A stretch of DNA of 64,000 bases from Jidongwangia harbinensis (GTDB lineage: Bacteria; Actinomycetota; Actinomycetes; Mycobacteriales; Micromonosporaceae): positions 17,462-81,461 of the forward strand of contig NZ_JAIWNC010000050.1 of the NCBI RefSeq assembly GCF_020216025.1, in the 5' to 3' direction. The translations under genes and the position numbers were made by a program. The notes beneath the pieces were generated by a model that saw only the letters and a list, made by a program, of their open reading frames with translations, did no database searches and was not told the origin of the DNA. Position 1 is the stretch's first letter; every line of letters begins with the position of its first letter. Positions 8,289 to 16,712 of this stretch are shown piece after piece.

Positions 8289-8426
8289 GGGGAATGCCTC
8301 CTTCAGGGGCGCTCACGCGGGGGGTATGTGAGTAGCTGCCACTCTGGCACACCCAAACTGCGCGTCGATGACGCCGTTATCAAGCCGATATTCGGCCCAT
8401 ACCCGCCCACCGCGCCACCTGAGGAG

Positions 8427-9089
8427 TCAGACCAGCCTGCGGTCCGCGGCCCATCGGGACAGCTCGTACCGGTTGCTCATCTGCAGTTTCCGCAGCACGT
8501 TCGACACGTGCGTCTCGACCGTCTTGATCGAGATGTACAGCTCCTTGGCGATCTCCTTGTAGGCGTAACCGCGGGCCAGCAGGCGCAGCACCTCCCGCTC
8601 CCGGTTGGTGAGCTGGTCCAGCTCGGGGTCGGCGACCGGCACGTCCGGACGGGACGCGAAGGCGTCCAGCACGAACCCGGCCAGCCGCGGGCTGAAGACC
8701 GCGTCCCCGTCGGCCACCCGCTTGATCGCGGCGGCCAGTTCGTCCGGCGAGATGGTCTTGGTCACGTACCCCCGGGCCCCCGCCCGGATCAGGCCGATCA
8801 CGTCCTCCGCCGCGTCGGAGACGGACAGTGCGAGGAAACGGACCTGCGGATGGGTACGCCGCATCGCCTCCAGCACCGCCCGCCCGCCGCCGTCCGGCAT
8901 GTGCACGTCCAGCAGGACCACGTCCGGGGTGGCCGCGGAGATCCGTGCGACGGCCTCCGCCACCGTGCTCGCCTCGCCGATCACATCCACGTGCGCGCCC
9001 AGTTCGGCACGCACCCCGGCGCGGAACATCGCATGGTCGTCGACCAGGAACACGGTGAGCCGGCTGCTCTGCTGCACGGGCTCGGTCAT
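8427..9089 (-). CDS. LuxR-family response regulator, LiaR-like
   Basis: A 220-aa NarL/LiaR-type regulator. The receiver domain (about residues 10-125) keeps the acidic pair (FLVDDH), the phospho-acceptor Asp in VVLLDVHMPDGG, and the switch Lys in RGYVTKTIS. The LuxR HTH follows, from LTNREREVLRLLARGYAYKEIAKELY to HVSNVLRKLQMSNR. ATG 9089 overlaps the stop of the histidine kinase gene as ATGA, so the pair is translationally coupled. It probably controls the divergent PspC-domain genes and envelope functions. That target is inferred from context only. Confidence 0.94.
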   Translation of the reverse strand: MTEPVQQSSRLTVFLVDDHAMFRAGVRAELGAHVDVIGEASTVAEAVARISAATPDVVLLDVHMPDGGGRAVLEAMRRTHPQVRFLALSVSDAAEDVIGLIRAGARGYVTKTISPDELAAAIKRVADGDAVFSPRLAGFVLDAFASRPDVPVADPELDQLTNREREVLRLLARGYAYKEIAKELYISIKTVETHVSNVLRKLQMSNRYELSRWAADRRLV

Positions 9090-10354
9090 CTCGTCGTCTC
9101 CTTCACCGCGCCGACGCTCTCCCGCATGGATGCGGGGAGGGTGAGGCGCACTTCGGTACCGTCACCGACGGCACTGCGGATCTCCGCGCGGCCGCCGTGA
9201 CGTTGCATGCGGCCGATGATCGACCCTCGGACGCCGTGCCGCGAGTCCGCCACCGAGTCGATGTCGAATCCCTCGCCCCGGTCCCGGATGAACACGCTCA
9301 GCTCGTCCGATTCCACCTCGGCGTAGAGCGACACGGTCTGCACACCGGCGTGCCGGGCCGCGTTGACCAGCGCCTCCCGGGCCGCGGCGACCAGCGCACC
9401 GACCCGCTCGTCACACTGGGTGTCGCCGACCACGACCGTCTCCACGGTGATCGCATAGGTGTCCTCGACCTCGGCGGCGGCCTGCTCCAGCGCCGCGGCG
9501 AACCGCTCGGTCGGCGAGGCGGTCGGCTTGTACAGCCAGTTCCGCAGGCTGCGCTCCTGACCACGGGCGAGGCGCTGCACCTCTTTGATGTCGGTCGAGT
9601 TGCGCTGGATCAGGGCGAGCGTGTGCAGCACCTGATCGTGGATCATGGCGGCCAGTTCGGCCCGCTCCTGCTCGCGGATGCGTCCCTCCCGCTCGGCGCG
9701 CAGCTGGTTGAACGTGCGCCAGAGCAGCGGCGCCACCACCAGGCCGACGCCGAGCAGGCCGACGACCGCGAAGATGACGCCGTTGAAGATCGAGGTGATG
9801 CCCACCCGGGTGGGCGCGTACACCGCCAGGACCCCGATGAAACCGGTGGCGACCAGGACCCCGCCGCCGACGAACCGGAACACGAACGACCGGCGGTCAC
9901 TCTCCGCGACCACCGCGGCGAGCCACGGTGCCTGCGGGGCCTCGCCGGCCACCTGGCCCCGGCGGGCCGGATCGGACTGGTGCCAGATCACCCCGGCGCC
10001 GACCGCGATGATCGCGATCAGCCAGCCCACCTGGCTGGCCGGGCCGTCGCCGAAGACCAGGCTCTGCAGCAGCACGACACCCAGGCCGATGGCCGCGAAC
10101 GGCAGCAGCGCGGTCAGGTCGCGCCGGGCCGGCGGCTCGTCCGTGGGCACCTGCTGCGGCAGGACCGCCCAGAAGGCGGAATAGAGCATCAGGCCCAGAC
10201 CACTGAATCCCAGGAGTACGACCAGAGCGATCCGAACCGCGATCACCGGCACACCGAGGTGATGCGCCAGGCCGGAGGCGACCCCGGCAACGATCCGGTG
10301 ATCGCGCGGCCGGTACAGGCGACGCGGTGGCGCGGGCGTGGCGGCGGTAGTGAT
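9086..10354 (-). CDS. PspC-domain sensor histidine kinase, probable ATC start
   Basis: A 422-aa membrane sensor. The N-terminal PspC domain reads RRLYRPRDHRIVAGVASGLA (from about residue 11) followed by TM segments. A HisKA_3-type dimerisation helix comes after them, with AAMIHDQVLHTLALIQRN as the phospho-acceptor region, and then a HATPase domain (ALVNAARHAGV; DRGEGFD; HGVRGSIIGRM). The first standard start in frame is GTG 10252, but this would delete most of the PspC domain. Reading upstream, the frame stays open to a strong AGAAGGAGG at about 10361-10369. The only sensible start 6 nt after it is ATC at 10354, giving (M)TTAATPAPP. Either a rare ATC start or a sequence error is implied. The gene pairs with the regulator downstream and diverges from the PspC protein at 10510. 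Confidence 0.85.
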   Translation of the reverse strand: MTTAATPAPPRRLYRPRDHRIVAGVASGLAHHLGVPVIAVRIALVVLLGFSGLGLMLYSAFWAVLPQQVPTDEPPARRDLTALLPFAAIGLGVVLLQSLVFGDGPASQVGWLIAIIAVGAGVIWHQSDPARRGQVAGEAPQAPWLAAVVAESDRRSFVFRFVGGGVLVATGFIGVLAVYAPTRVGITSIFNGVIFAVVGLLGVGLVVAPLLWRTFNQLRAEREGRIREQERAELAAMIHDQVLHTLALIQRNSTDIKEVQRLARGQERSLRNWLYKPTASPTERFAAALEQAAAEVEDTYAITVETVVVGDTQCDERVGALVAAAREALVNAARHAGVQTVSLYAEVESDELSVFIRDRGEGFDIDSVADSRHGVRGSIIGRMQRHGGRAEIRSAVGDGTEVRLTLPASMRESVGAVKETTR

Positions 10355-10509
10355 CGCACACCTCCTTCTGGTGTCTGTTCGATCGTCACACGTACGGGGG
10401 TCGGTTAGCCACGGGGGACTCCCCCGGGTCTGCGGTGCACCGATCTCAGGGTGGCCTCAGGGTCGGCGCCTGAGGCGGTTGAGGCTCCTCGACCACCAGT
10501 ATCGAAGAC

Positions 10510-12639
10510 ATGAACGACGAAGCTGCCGAGTCCCGCGGACCGGCCACGACGGGTACCGGTCCGTCGCAGGACCGACCGGCGTCTTCCGTATCTTCCTCCG
10601 ACGGCGCAACGGCGCCGGCCACCGAGCCGCCCACCGCGGCCCTTGAGCCGGACCCGGAGCCGCCCACCGCGGCCCTCGAGCCGGACCCGGAGCCGCCCAC
10701 CGCGGCCCTCGAACCGGACCCCGAACCGCCCACCGCGGCCCTCGAACCGGACCCTGGGCTGCGCGCGGAGGCCACCGAGCCGATTCCGCCGGCCACCGGG
10801 CCGGCGCCGGAGCCCCTGACGGCGGAGACCGAGCCGCCCGCGCCGGATGCGCAAGATGCGCCGGGTGCCGGTGCCGCGGACGGGCCTCCGCCGCCGCCTC
10901 CGCCCGGTGCGGGTCCGACGCCGCCCGGTGGTGCGGTGCCTCCGGGCGGCGGGCAGGTTCCGCCCACTCCGCCGCCGTGGTTCGGTGGCGCGGACGGCGG
11001 GCCGACCTTCGCCAAGGAGAACCTGATCCGCCCCACCCGGGGCCGCTACGTCGCGGGTGTCTGTGCCGCGCTCGGCCGGGCCACCAACACTGACCCGGTG
11101 CTGTGGCGGGTGCTGCTGGCCGTGATGGGCTTCTTCGGCGGCGTCGGCGTACTCATCTACCTGATCGGCTGGCTGGTCATCCCGGCCGAGAACGACACCG
11201 CGTCACCGATCGAGTCTCTGCTCGGCCGCGGCCGTTCCGCCATGGCGCCCTTCTCCATCGTGCTGCTGGCCGGCGCGGCGGTGCTGACCTTCGCGTTCGT
11301 GGTCAACGACGGCTTCCGCGCGGCACTGCTCGCCGCGGCCGTGCTGATCGGTGCCACGCTGCTGCTCAAGCGCAACGCCGGGTCGGCCAACGCCTACCCG
11401 CCGGGCGGCCCGACGACCCACCCGGCCGGGACGCCCACCGCCGGCACCTCCGGCTTCGCGGCGGCCGGCACCTCGGGCTTCCCCGCGGCCAGCACCTCGG
11501 GCTTCTCCGCGGCCGGCGCCTCCGCTGCTCCGCCAAGTGGGCCCTCCGCCTCCCCGGCCGACCGGACGCACCCGGCCCAGCCGTCGTCGTCCGCCGATCC
11601 GACGGCCGCGTTCGCCACGACCCCGGCCGATCCGGCAACTACGTTCGGCACGACGGCCACCCACCCGACGGCCGCGTTCGGCACGACCCCCGCCGACCCG
11701 ACGGCTGCGTTCGGCACGACCCCCGCCGATCCGACGGCTGCGTTCGGCACGACCCCCGCCGATCCGACGGCCGGGTTCGGCACGACCGCCACCGATCCGA
11801 CGGCCGCCACCGCGTCGGCCGGGAAGCCGGTCACCGCACCGCTGCCGCCACTGGCGCCGGAGCCGCCCATGCCGTCCACCGCGGGCGCGGGCACTCCCCC
11901 GCTGGCCCCGCGACCGCCGTCGTTCCCCCCGCCGAAGGGCGGGTACCGGGCACCGTTCGCCCCGCACGGGCCGTGGGCCGGCGCGACGCTGCAGTTCCCG
12001 GCGCCACGGCCGCGACCGCCGAAGCCACCCAAGCCGCCCCGGGAGAAGTCCAAGCTCGGCCGGATCACGTTCTTCGGCGTGGTGATGGTGCTCGGGGTGC
12101 TGGCCATGGTCGACACCGCCGGGTTCAGCATGCCGGTCTCCGCGTACTTCGCGGCCGCCCTCGCCACCGTGTCGCTCGGGCTGATCGTCGGCGCCTGGTT
12201 CGGCCGGGCCCGCGGCCTGATCGCCCTCGCCCTGGTGGCGGCGTTCGGGTTGGGCATCTCGTCCGGCGTCGAGCGCTTCGGCGGCCAGATCACCAACAGC
12301 GTGTACCGCCCGCAGACCGTCCCCGCGGTCGCCGACCGCTACGACTTCACGCTCGGCAACGTCACCCTGGACCTGCGCAAGGTCGACTTCACCGGGGCGC
12401 AGCAGGAGACCTACGTGGAGATGCGGGCCGGTCAGGTCAAGGTGCTGCTGCCGGAGAACGTCGACACCACCGCGGACGTACGGATGAACAACGGCCGGGC
12501 GTACGTCTTCGGCCGGGAGTCCGACGGCCGGAGCATCGACGGCCAGACGCTGACCGACCTGGGCGCCGACGGCGCCGGTGGCGGCTCACTGCACCTGATC
12601 ATCGAAATGAACGCAGGCAACGTGGAGGTCATCCGATGA
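10510..12639 (+). CDS. Large PspC-domain membrane protein with LiaF-like C-terminus and two internal repeat arrays
   Basis: 709 aa. Order: an acidic Pro/Glu-rich cytoplasmic head (about 1-165) with four 11-residue repeats (EPPTAALEPDP); a PspC domain (about 175-240, IRPTRGRYVAGVCAALGRAT then two TM segments ending LVIPAE); two further TM segments; a Thr/Pro/Ala linker with six 11-residue repeats (like DPTAAFGTTPA, about 363-428); three more TM segments (about 515-600); and a C-terminal beta-rich domain (YDFTLGNVTLDLRKVDF, VKVLLPENVDTTADVRMNNG) that resembles the LiaF/'toast-rack' domain of cell-wall stress proteins. It diverges from the PspC kinase and its regulator, which makes a LiaFSR-like signalling module the natural reading. 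The ligand or stress is unknown. Confidence 0.82.
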   Translation: MNDEAAESRGPATTGTGPSQDRPASSVSSSDGATAPATEPPTAALEPDPEPPTAALEPDPEPPTAALEPDPEPPTAALEPDPGLRAEATEPIPPATGPAPEPLTAETEPPAPDAQDAPGAGAADGPPPPPPPGAGPTPPGGAVPPGGGQVPPTPPPWFGGADGGPTFAKENLIRPTRGRYVAGVCAALGRATNTDPVLWRVLLAVMGFFGGVGVLIYLIGWLVIPAENDTASPIESLLGRGRSAMAPFSIVLLAGAAVLTFAFVVNDGFRAALLAAAVLIGATLLLKRNAGSANAYPPGGPTTHPAGTPTAGTSGFAAAGTSGFPAASTSGFSAAGASAAPPSGPSASPADRTHPAQPSSSADPTAAFATTPADPATTFGTTATHPTAAFGTTPADPTAAFGTTPADPTAAFGTTPADPTAGFGTTATDPTAATASAGKPVTAPLPPLAPEPPMPSTAGAGTPPLAPRPPSFPPPKGGYRAPFAPHGPWAGATLQFPAPRPRPPKPPKPPREKSKLGRITFFGVVMVLGVLAMVDTAGFSMPVSAYFAAALATVSLGLIVGAWFGRARGLIALALVAAFGLGISSGVERFGGQITNSVYRPQTVPAVADRYDFTLGNVTLDLRKVDFTGAQQETYVEMRAGQVKVLLPENVDTTADVRMNNGRAYVFGRESDGRSIDGQTLTDLGADGAGGGSLHLIIEMNAGNVEVIR
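10624..10755 (+). repeat. Four in-frame 33-bp tandem repeats in the PspC protein head
   Basis: Four exact-length 33-nt units, GAGCCGCCCACCGCGGCCCT plus 13 nt, encode EPPTAALEPDP with only silent changes between units. Near identity at DNA level points to recent duplication or slippage. Confidence 0.9.
11596..11793 (+). repeat. Six in-frame 33-bp tandem repeats in the PspC protein linker
   Basis: Six 33-nt units plus a partial seventh encode variants of DPTAAFGTTPA. Units 3-5 are nearly identical; units 1, 2 and 6 are diverged. The frame is preserved throughout, so copy-number change would lengthen or shorten the extracellular or cytoplasmic linker without frameshift. Confidence 0.88.
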
Positions 12640-13010
12640 GGCCGCACCGTACCGACGGGGTTTCTCTCAGTTTCGGTCTGATCTTCCTGCTGGTGGCGGC
12701 CTGGTGGGCGGCGGCACAGGTGGTCACGCTGCGGCTCCCCGCGCTGGGCTGGCTGATCGCCGGCGTGCTGATCCTGTTCGGCACGGTCGGCCTGCTCGGC
12801 GCGATCCAGTCCGGGCGGCGCGAGCAGGTACGCCCACCGGTGCCGGCCGAGGCGGCCGTGACCACGCCCGGGGACCTGCCGCCCGAGATGCACGCGGACA
12901 TCGTGCGCGAACTGCTCGACGATCCGGCCACCCGGTTCGCCCAGGACCACCCGGCGGCCGGCCCGGAGACCTGGCCGGCGCCGCCCGAGCCCAGGCCGCA
13001 CCGCGACTGA
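12636..13010 (+). CDS. Small two-TM membrane protein coupled to the PspC gene
   Basis: 124 aa. ATG 12636 overlaps the stop of the PspC gene (ATGA). Two TM helices (about residues 10-30, LSFGLIFLLVAAWWAAAQVV, and 37-58, LGWLIAGVLILFGTVGLLGAI) are followed by a soluble acidic tail with DIVRELLDDPATRFAQD. No family with known function is recognised. The overlap implies it works with, or is expressed in step with, the PspC/LiaF-like protein. Terminated by a hairpin directly downstream. Confidence 0.85.
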   Translation: MRPHRTDGVSLSFGLIFLLVAAWWAAAQVVTLRLPALGWLIAGVLILFGTVGLLGAIQSGRREQVRPPVPAEAAVTTPGDLPPEMHADIVRELLDDPATRFAQDHPAAGPETWPAPPEPRPHRD

Positions 13011-13019
13011 CACCGCGAC

Positions 13020-13066
13020 GCGCCGCCCGCTGTCCCCCACCGTCGAGTGGGTGCAGCGGGCGGCGC
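13020..13066 (+). terminator. Terminator after the PspC operon
   Basis: A 13-bp outer stem (13020-13032 with 13054-13066, GCGCCGCCCGCTG / CAGCGGGCGGCGC) encloses a smaller CCCCAC/GTGGG hairpin. It starts 10 bp after the stop codon, with no T-run. A TATGCT -10-like hexamer follows at 13069-13074 and may belong to the psd promoter. Confidence 0.65.
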
Positions 13067-13120
13067 AATATGCTCGGTGACGTTCCCGTTCACCGATCGC
13101 CGCGAGGAGCCCACCCGCCC

Positions 13121-14365
13121 ATGACGCCGTTTCCCGCCGTGTCCACGGCACCCGTGGCCGGTATCGGCCCCGGTGCCGCCCGCGCGCTGACCGCAGAGTT
13201 CGCCCGGCACAACGCGGCCACCACGGCGCTGGTGATCGGTGCCGACCACGCCTCCGCCGTCGTGGCCGCCGCCATCGAGTCGCTGCTGCCGGGTGACCGG
13301 CTCACCCTGGTGCCCGGCGAGCGCAGCACCGCCGACCTGCTCCGCGACCACATCACCGGGCTGGGCAGCTGGATCGCCGACCGGGTCCGGATCGTCGACA
13401 CGCTGGCCGAGGCCGACCCGGCCGACGTGGTCGTGGTCGGCGAGCCGCAGACCGGCACCGCCGAGGACGTCCGCGCGGTCCTCGACGGCCTGAGCAAGTA
13501 CCTGACCGACGGCGCCGTGGTCTCGGTGGCCACGCCCGCCGTACCCGGGCGCACCGGCGGCGCGGCGGCCGAGCTGTTCCGGCAGAGCGCACTGTTCGGC
13601 GTCGGGTCCGACCTGGTGGTCCGCAACTCCCCGCCGATGCGCGTCCACAAGCTGCGCTTCACCACCGCGGACACCGCCGTGGCGGCCACCCTGGCACCGG
13701 CGTACCGGCCGTCCAGCGTGCCGGTGACCCGCACCATGCACATCGACTCCAACGGTGTGGCCGCCGCCGGCATCGCGCTCGGGCTGGCCGCGGTCGCCCG
13801 GCGGGCCCGCCCGCAGTCCCGGCTGTGGCTGATCCCGGCACTGGCCGCGGCGCCGATCGCGGCGTTCTTCCGGGACCCGGAACGGGACGTGCCGACCGAT
13901 CCGACCGCCGTGGTGGCGGCCAGTGACGGACGGGTGCTGTCGGTGGAACGGATGCACGACGAGCGCTTCGGCCCCGGCGAGTTCCTGCGGATCGCGGTCT
14001 TCCTGTCGGTCCTCGACGTGCACGTGAACCGGACGCCGGTGGCCGGCCGGGTGACCGACTACTTCGTCGAGGACGGCGGCTACGCGAACGCGATGACCGC
14101 GGCGGCGGAGCACAACGTGGCCGCGTACACCGTGTTGGACACCGACCACGGCACCGTGGTGGTGGCGCAGCGTACCGGACTGATCGCACGCCGCATCGTG
14201 CAGCGCACGCCGGTGGGCACGCTGGTCGCCCGCGGCGAGCGGATGGGGCTGATCCGGTTCGGCTCCCGAACCGACGTCTACCTGCCCGCCGACCGCGCCG
14301 ACGCCGAGGTCACCGTCGGCGACCGCGTTCTCGGCGCCGCCTCCGTCATTGCCCGCTGGCGCTGA
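13121..14365 (+). CDS. psd: Phosphatidylserine decarboxylase proenzyme with an extra N-terminal domain
   Basis: 414 aa. The C-terminal half (about 200-414) is a Psd: IAAFFRDPERDVP, ASDGRVLSVE, FLSVLDVHVNRTPVAG and the autocleavage site IRFGSRTD, with Gly381-Ser382 as the scissile pair that creates the pyruvoyl group. The enzyme makes phosphatidylethanolamine from phosphatidylserine. The first about 200 residues are not part of a standard Psd and have a Rossmann-like pattern (TALVIGADHASAVVAAAIES, VVVVGEPQTGTAEDVRAVLDGL) that resembles a degenerate methyltransferase. ATG 13121 follows GAGGAG. It converges with the phosphatidylserine synthase gene, which supplies its substrate. Confidence 0.9.
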   Translation: MTPFPAVSTAPVAGIGPGAARALTAEFARHNAATTALVIGADHASAVVAAAIESLLPGDRLTLVPGERSTADLLRDHITGLGSWIADRVRIVDTLAEADPADVVVVGEPQTGTAEDVRAVLDGLSKYLTDGAVVSVATPAVPGRTGGAAAELFRQSALFGVGSDLVVRNSPPMRVHKLRFTTADTAVAATLAPAYRPSSVPVTRTMHIDSNGVAAAGIALGLAAVARRARPQSRLWLIPALAAAPIAAFFRDPERDVPTDPTAVVAASDGRVLSVERMHDERFGPGEFLRIAVFLSVLDVHVNRTPVAGRVTDYFVEDGGYANAMTAAAEHNVAAYTVLDTDHGTVVVAQRTGLIARRIVQRTPVGTLVARGERMGLIRFGSRTDVYLPADRADAEVTVGDRVLGAASVIARWR

Positions 14366-14371
14366 CCCGCG

Positions 14372-14425
14372 CCCCGCTCCGTGCCCCCGGGCGCCGCGTG
14401 ACGAGCGGCGCCCGGTGGAGCGGGG
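14372..14425. terminator. Bidirectional terminator between psd and pssA
   Basis: A nested inverted repeat fills the 60-bp gap: inner stem CCGGGCGCCGC / GCGGCGCCCGG (14387-14397 and 14405-14415), outer stem CCCCGCTCC / GGAGCGGGG (14372-14380 and 14417-14425). It sits between the two convergent stop codons and can serve both genes. Confidence 0.8.
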
Positions 14426-15391
14426 TCAGGGGCGGCGGAGACGTAGCCAGAGGAAGGGGCCGCTGATCAGGTAGGCCGCGACCACGGCTACGAAGGTCAG
14501 ACGGGCGTCCACCAGGGCGCCGACGACCGGGAGCAACCACAGCCACGGCGGCAGCTTCACGATCCGGGCCAGCTTCGCGTACGGGAAGCTGGACACCATG
14601 GCGAACGCGAGCAGCGCCACGCCGCCCAGCAACGCCAGGCCGGGGATCGGCAGGTCGATCAGGACACCGAGGGCGAGCACCGCGGCGACCATCGTGGTGG
14701 GCACGCCGCAGAAGAACTTGCCGTCCTTGGGCGAGACGTTGAAACGGGCCAGCCGGATCGCGGCGCAGCCGGCCACCATGATGCAGGCCACCGCGGCGGC
14801 CGGGGTGGGCACGGTGTGCGCCAGTGAGGCGTACACGACGACCGGCGCGGCCAGGCCGAACGAGCACATGTCGGCGAGCGAGTCCATCTGGGCGCCGAAC
14901 GGGCTGGAGACGCCGAGCCGTCGGGCCAGGGCACCGTCCAGGCCGTCGAACGCCACGCAGGCCACCAGGCAGGCGGCGGCGTAGCGGACGTCGCCCTGCA
15001 TGGCCAGGAAGATGGCCAGCAGGCCCAGCCCGAGACTGGCCAGCGTGCAGGCGTTGACCAGCGCGAACCCGGCACGGCGGCGCATCGTGTGGGCGCCCGG
15101 CAGCAGCGCGTCGCCGGTCTCCTCGATCACCACCACCGGCGGCGGTGCGGGAACGTGGCTGCTCCCGGTGATCGCGAGCGTGCGGGCGCGTCCGAACTCG
15201 GCGCCGGTGTAGATGACTTCGGCCTGGGTGGCGGTGGCGGCCCGGCCGGCATCACCGGCGCGCCGTCCCACTCGCACCAACAGGGCCTGCCGCGCGGCGG
15301 TACCGCCGCGGCGAAGCCGGCCTGCCCAACGACGCCCGGCGGGACGGGGACTATCCGTCGTACGACGCCGGCGCCACGGGGTTCTCGGCAC
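14426..15391 (-). CDS. pssA: CDP-diacylglycerol-serine O-phosphatidyltransferase
   Basis: A 321-aa integral membrane CDP-alcohol phosphatidyltransferase. The signature D-G-x2-A-R-x8-G-x3-D-x3-D is present as FDGLDGALARRLGVSSPFGA then QMDSLADMCSFG. About eight TM segments follow a basic, disordered N-terminal region of about 100 residues. GTG 15391 is chosen because GGAGG lies 5 nt upstream; ATG 15403 or 15430 would add residues without a ribosome site. Phosphatidylserine made here is the substrate for the decarboxylase encoded convergently. Membership in the serine branch is inferred from pairing with psd. Confidence 0.88.
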   Translation of the reverse strand: MPRTPWRRRRTTDSPRPAGRRWAGRLRRGGTAARQALLVRVGRRAGDAGRAATATQAEVIYTGAEFGRARTLAITGSSHVPAPPPVVVIEETGDALLPGAHTMRRRAGFALVNACTLASLGLGLLAIFLAMQGDVRYAAACLVACVAFDGLDGALARRLGVSSPFGAQMDSLADMCSFGLAAPVVVYASLAHTVPTPAAAVACIMVAGCAAIRLARFNVSPKDGKFFCGVPTTMVAAVLALGVLIDLPIPGLALLGGVALLAFAMVSSFPYAKLARIVKLPPWLWLLPVVGALVDARLTFVAVVAAYLISGPFLWLRLRRP

Positions 15392-15624
15392 GTGCTCCTC
15401 CATCTTGGGGTCGTCTGCCCACCGACTCATAGTGGCGGGGTGGTGCCATCGCCCGTCTGCTCGTACGGACCGCCGCGCCTGCGGCATTTTGGCGGGTTAC
15501 ACCATTGCACAGCCGACCAGCCTTGGCGAGAGACCGACGACCGTCTTGTGCAACGACGCCCTCCGCCTCTTTCATCCTCCGGGCGGACGGGATGGCCCGA
15601 CTTCAGGCGCTCCCTGTGACGAGT

Positions 15625-16707
15625 CTAACTGACCTTCTCCGCTGCCCACCCCTCTACGGCGGACCGGGCCACCTCGGTCAGCGGCAACGCGGCGGCCTCC
15701 GCGGGGGTGAACCAGCCCGCTTCGGCGGTCGAGCCGCCGGCCGCCTCGGTCACCACCGCGGGAGTCGGCGCCTCCACCCGGACCCGGAACATCGCCCGGA
15801 CCACGTGCCAGTCGACGGGTACGCCCTCCGGGCCACGGGCGGCCGGGTCGTGCCGGTGCGAGATGCCGATCAGACCGGTCACCCGGCCGCGCTGGGACGT
15901 CTCCTCGACGAGTTCCCGGGCGAGGGCGTCCTCCGGGGCTTCGCCGTGGTCGGTACCGCCGCCGGGCAGATGCCAGCGGCCGGCGCCCGGGTAGCCGGTG
16001 GCGATGCGGGTGAGCAGGATGCGCCCGGCCGGGTCGGTGGCCACGGCGTAGGCACCGAAGCGCTGAACCCTGGTGGGCTTTTCGGGGCGGATGTCCGGTT
16101 CGCCGTCGAAGTCCTCCGGTTCCGGGGCGGCCCGGCCCAGGATGCGGGCGGTGAACGGCATCAGCGGCCGGTCGCCGTCGCCCGGTTCGGCGCGGGGCCC
16201 GGCCGTGGCCGTGACTGAAGCGCCCAGGTCGGTGCGGGGCCCGGCGGTGGCCGTGACTGAAGCGCCCGGGTCGGTGCGGGGCCCGGCGGTGGCCGTGGCT
16301 GAAGCGTCCGGGTCGGTGCGGGGCCCGGCCGTGGCCGTACCGTCCGGGCCGGCGGCCACCGCCACCCATTCCACCCGATCGGTGGTGCCGTCCGGCTCGG
16401 GGCGCAGCGTGCCGCCGTCCACGACCACGTCGTAGATGATCCGGTCGGTGTGCTCCAGCGCCCCGGAACTGGGCAGCCGCGCCACGTCGGCGATGACCGC
16501 GCGCAGACCCGCGACGCGTACCCGGAGGCCGGTCTCCTCGGCGAACTCCCGGACCACCGCGTCGTCGGGGTGCTCACCCTGTTCCACGCCGCCGCCGGGC
16601 AGGCCCCACCGGCCGGGGAACTCGGAGGCGGCGGAGTTGCGGGCGAGCAGCACCCGGCCGTCGGCGTCCCGGCACAGTCCGTAGGCACCGACTCGTCTGA
16701 TCTTCAC
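15625..16707 (-). CDS. Protein with two NUDIX hydrolase domains
   Basis: 360 aa containing two complete NUDIX folds. Domain 1 (about 1-130) has the box GGGVEQGEHPDDAVVREFAE-ETGL with all catalytic residues. Domain 2 (about 200-330) has GGGTDHGEAPEDALARELVE-ETSQ, where the box Gly is replaced by Ser but the metal-binding REXXEE is intact. The linker holds four 14-residue repeats (TATAGPRTDPGAS-like) encoded by 42-bp DNA repeats. NUDIX enzymes hydrolyse nucleoside diphosphates linked to other groups; the substrate here cannot be told. A paralogue of the same double architecture lies 5 bp upstream in the same operon. Confidence 0.9.
   Translation of the reverse strand: MKIRRVGAYGLCRDADGRVLLARNSAASEFPGRWGLPGGGVEQGEHPDDAVVREFAEETGLRVRVAGLRAVIADVARLPSSGALEHTDRIIYDVVVDGGTLRPEPDGTTDRVEWVAVAAGPDGTATAGPRTDPDASATATAGPRTDPGASVTATAGPRTDLGASVTATAGPRAEPGDGDRPLMPFTARILGRAAPEPEDFDGEPDIRPEKPTRVQRFGAYAVATDPAGRILLTRIATGYPGAGRWHLPGGGTDHGEAPEDALARELVEETSQRGRVTGLIGISHRHDPAARGPEGVPVDWHVVRAMFRVRVEAPTPAVVTEAAGGSTAEAGWFTPAEAAALPLTEVARSAVEGWAAEKVS
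16189..16340 (-). repeat. 42-bp tandem repeats in the NUDIX linker
   Basis: The anchor GGTGCGGGGCCCGGC (first copy GGCGCGGGG) recurs at 16189, 16231, 16273 and 16315, a strict 42-bp period. Being a multiple of three, copy changes would preserve the reading frame. Confidence 0.88.
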
Positions 16708-16712
16708 TCCGG

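Noticed and set aside
13020..13066. tRNA-like fold in the gap before psd
   Set aside because: The nested stems lack a T-loop and an anticodon arm; the structure is better explained as a terminator.
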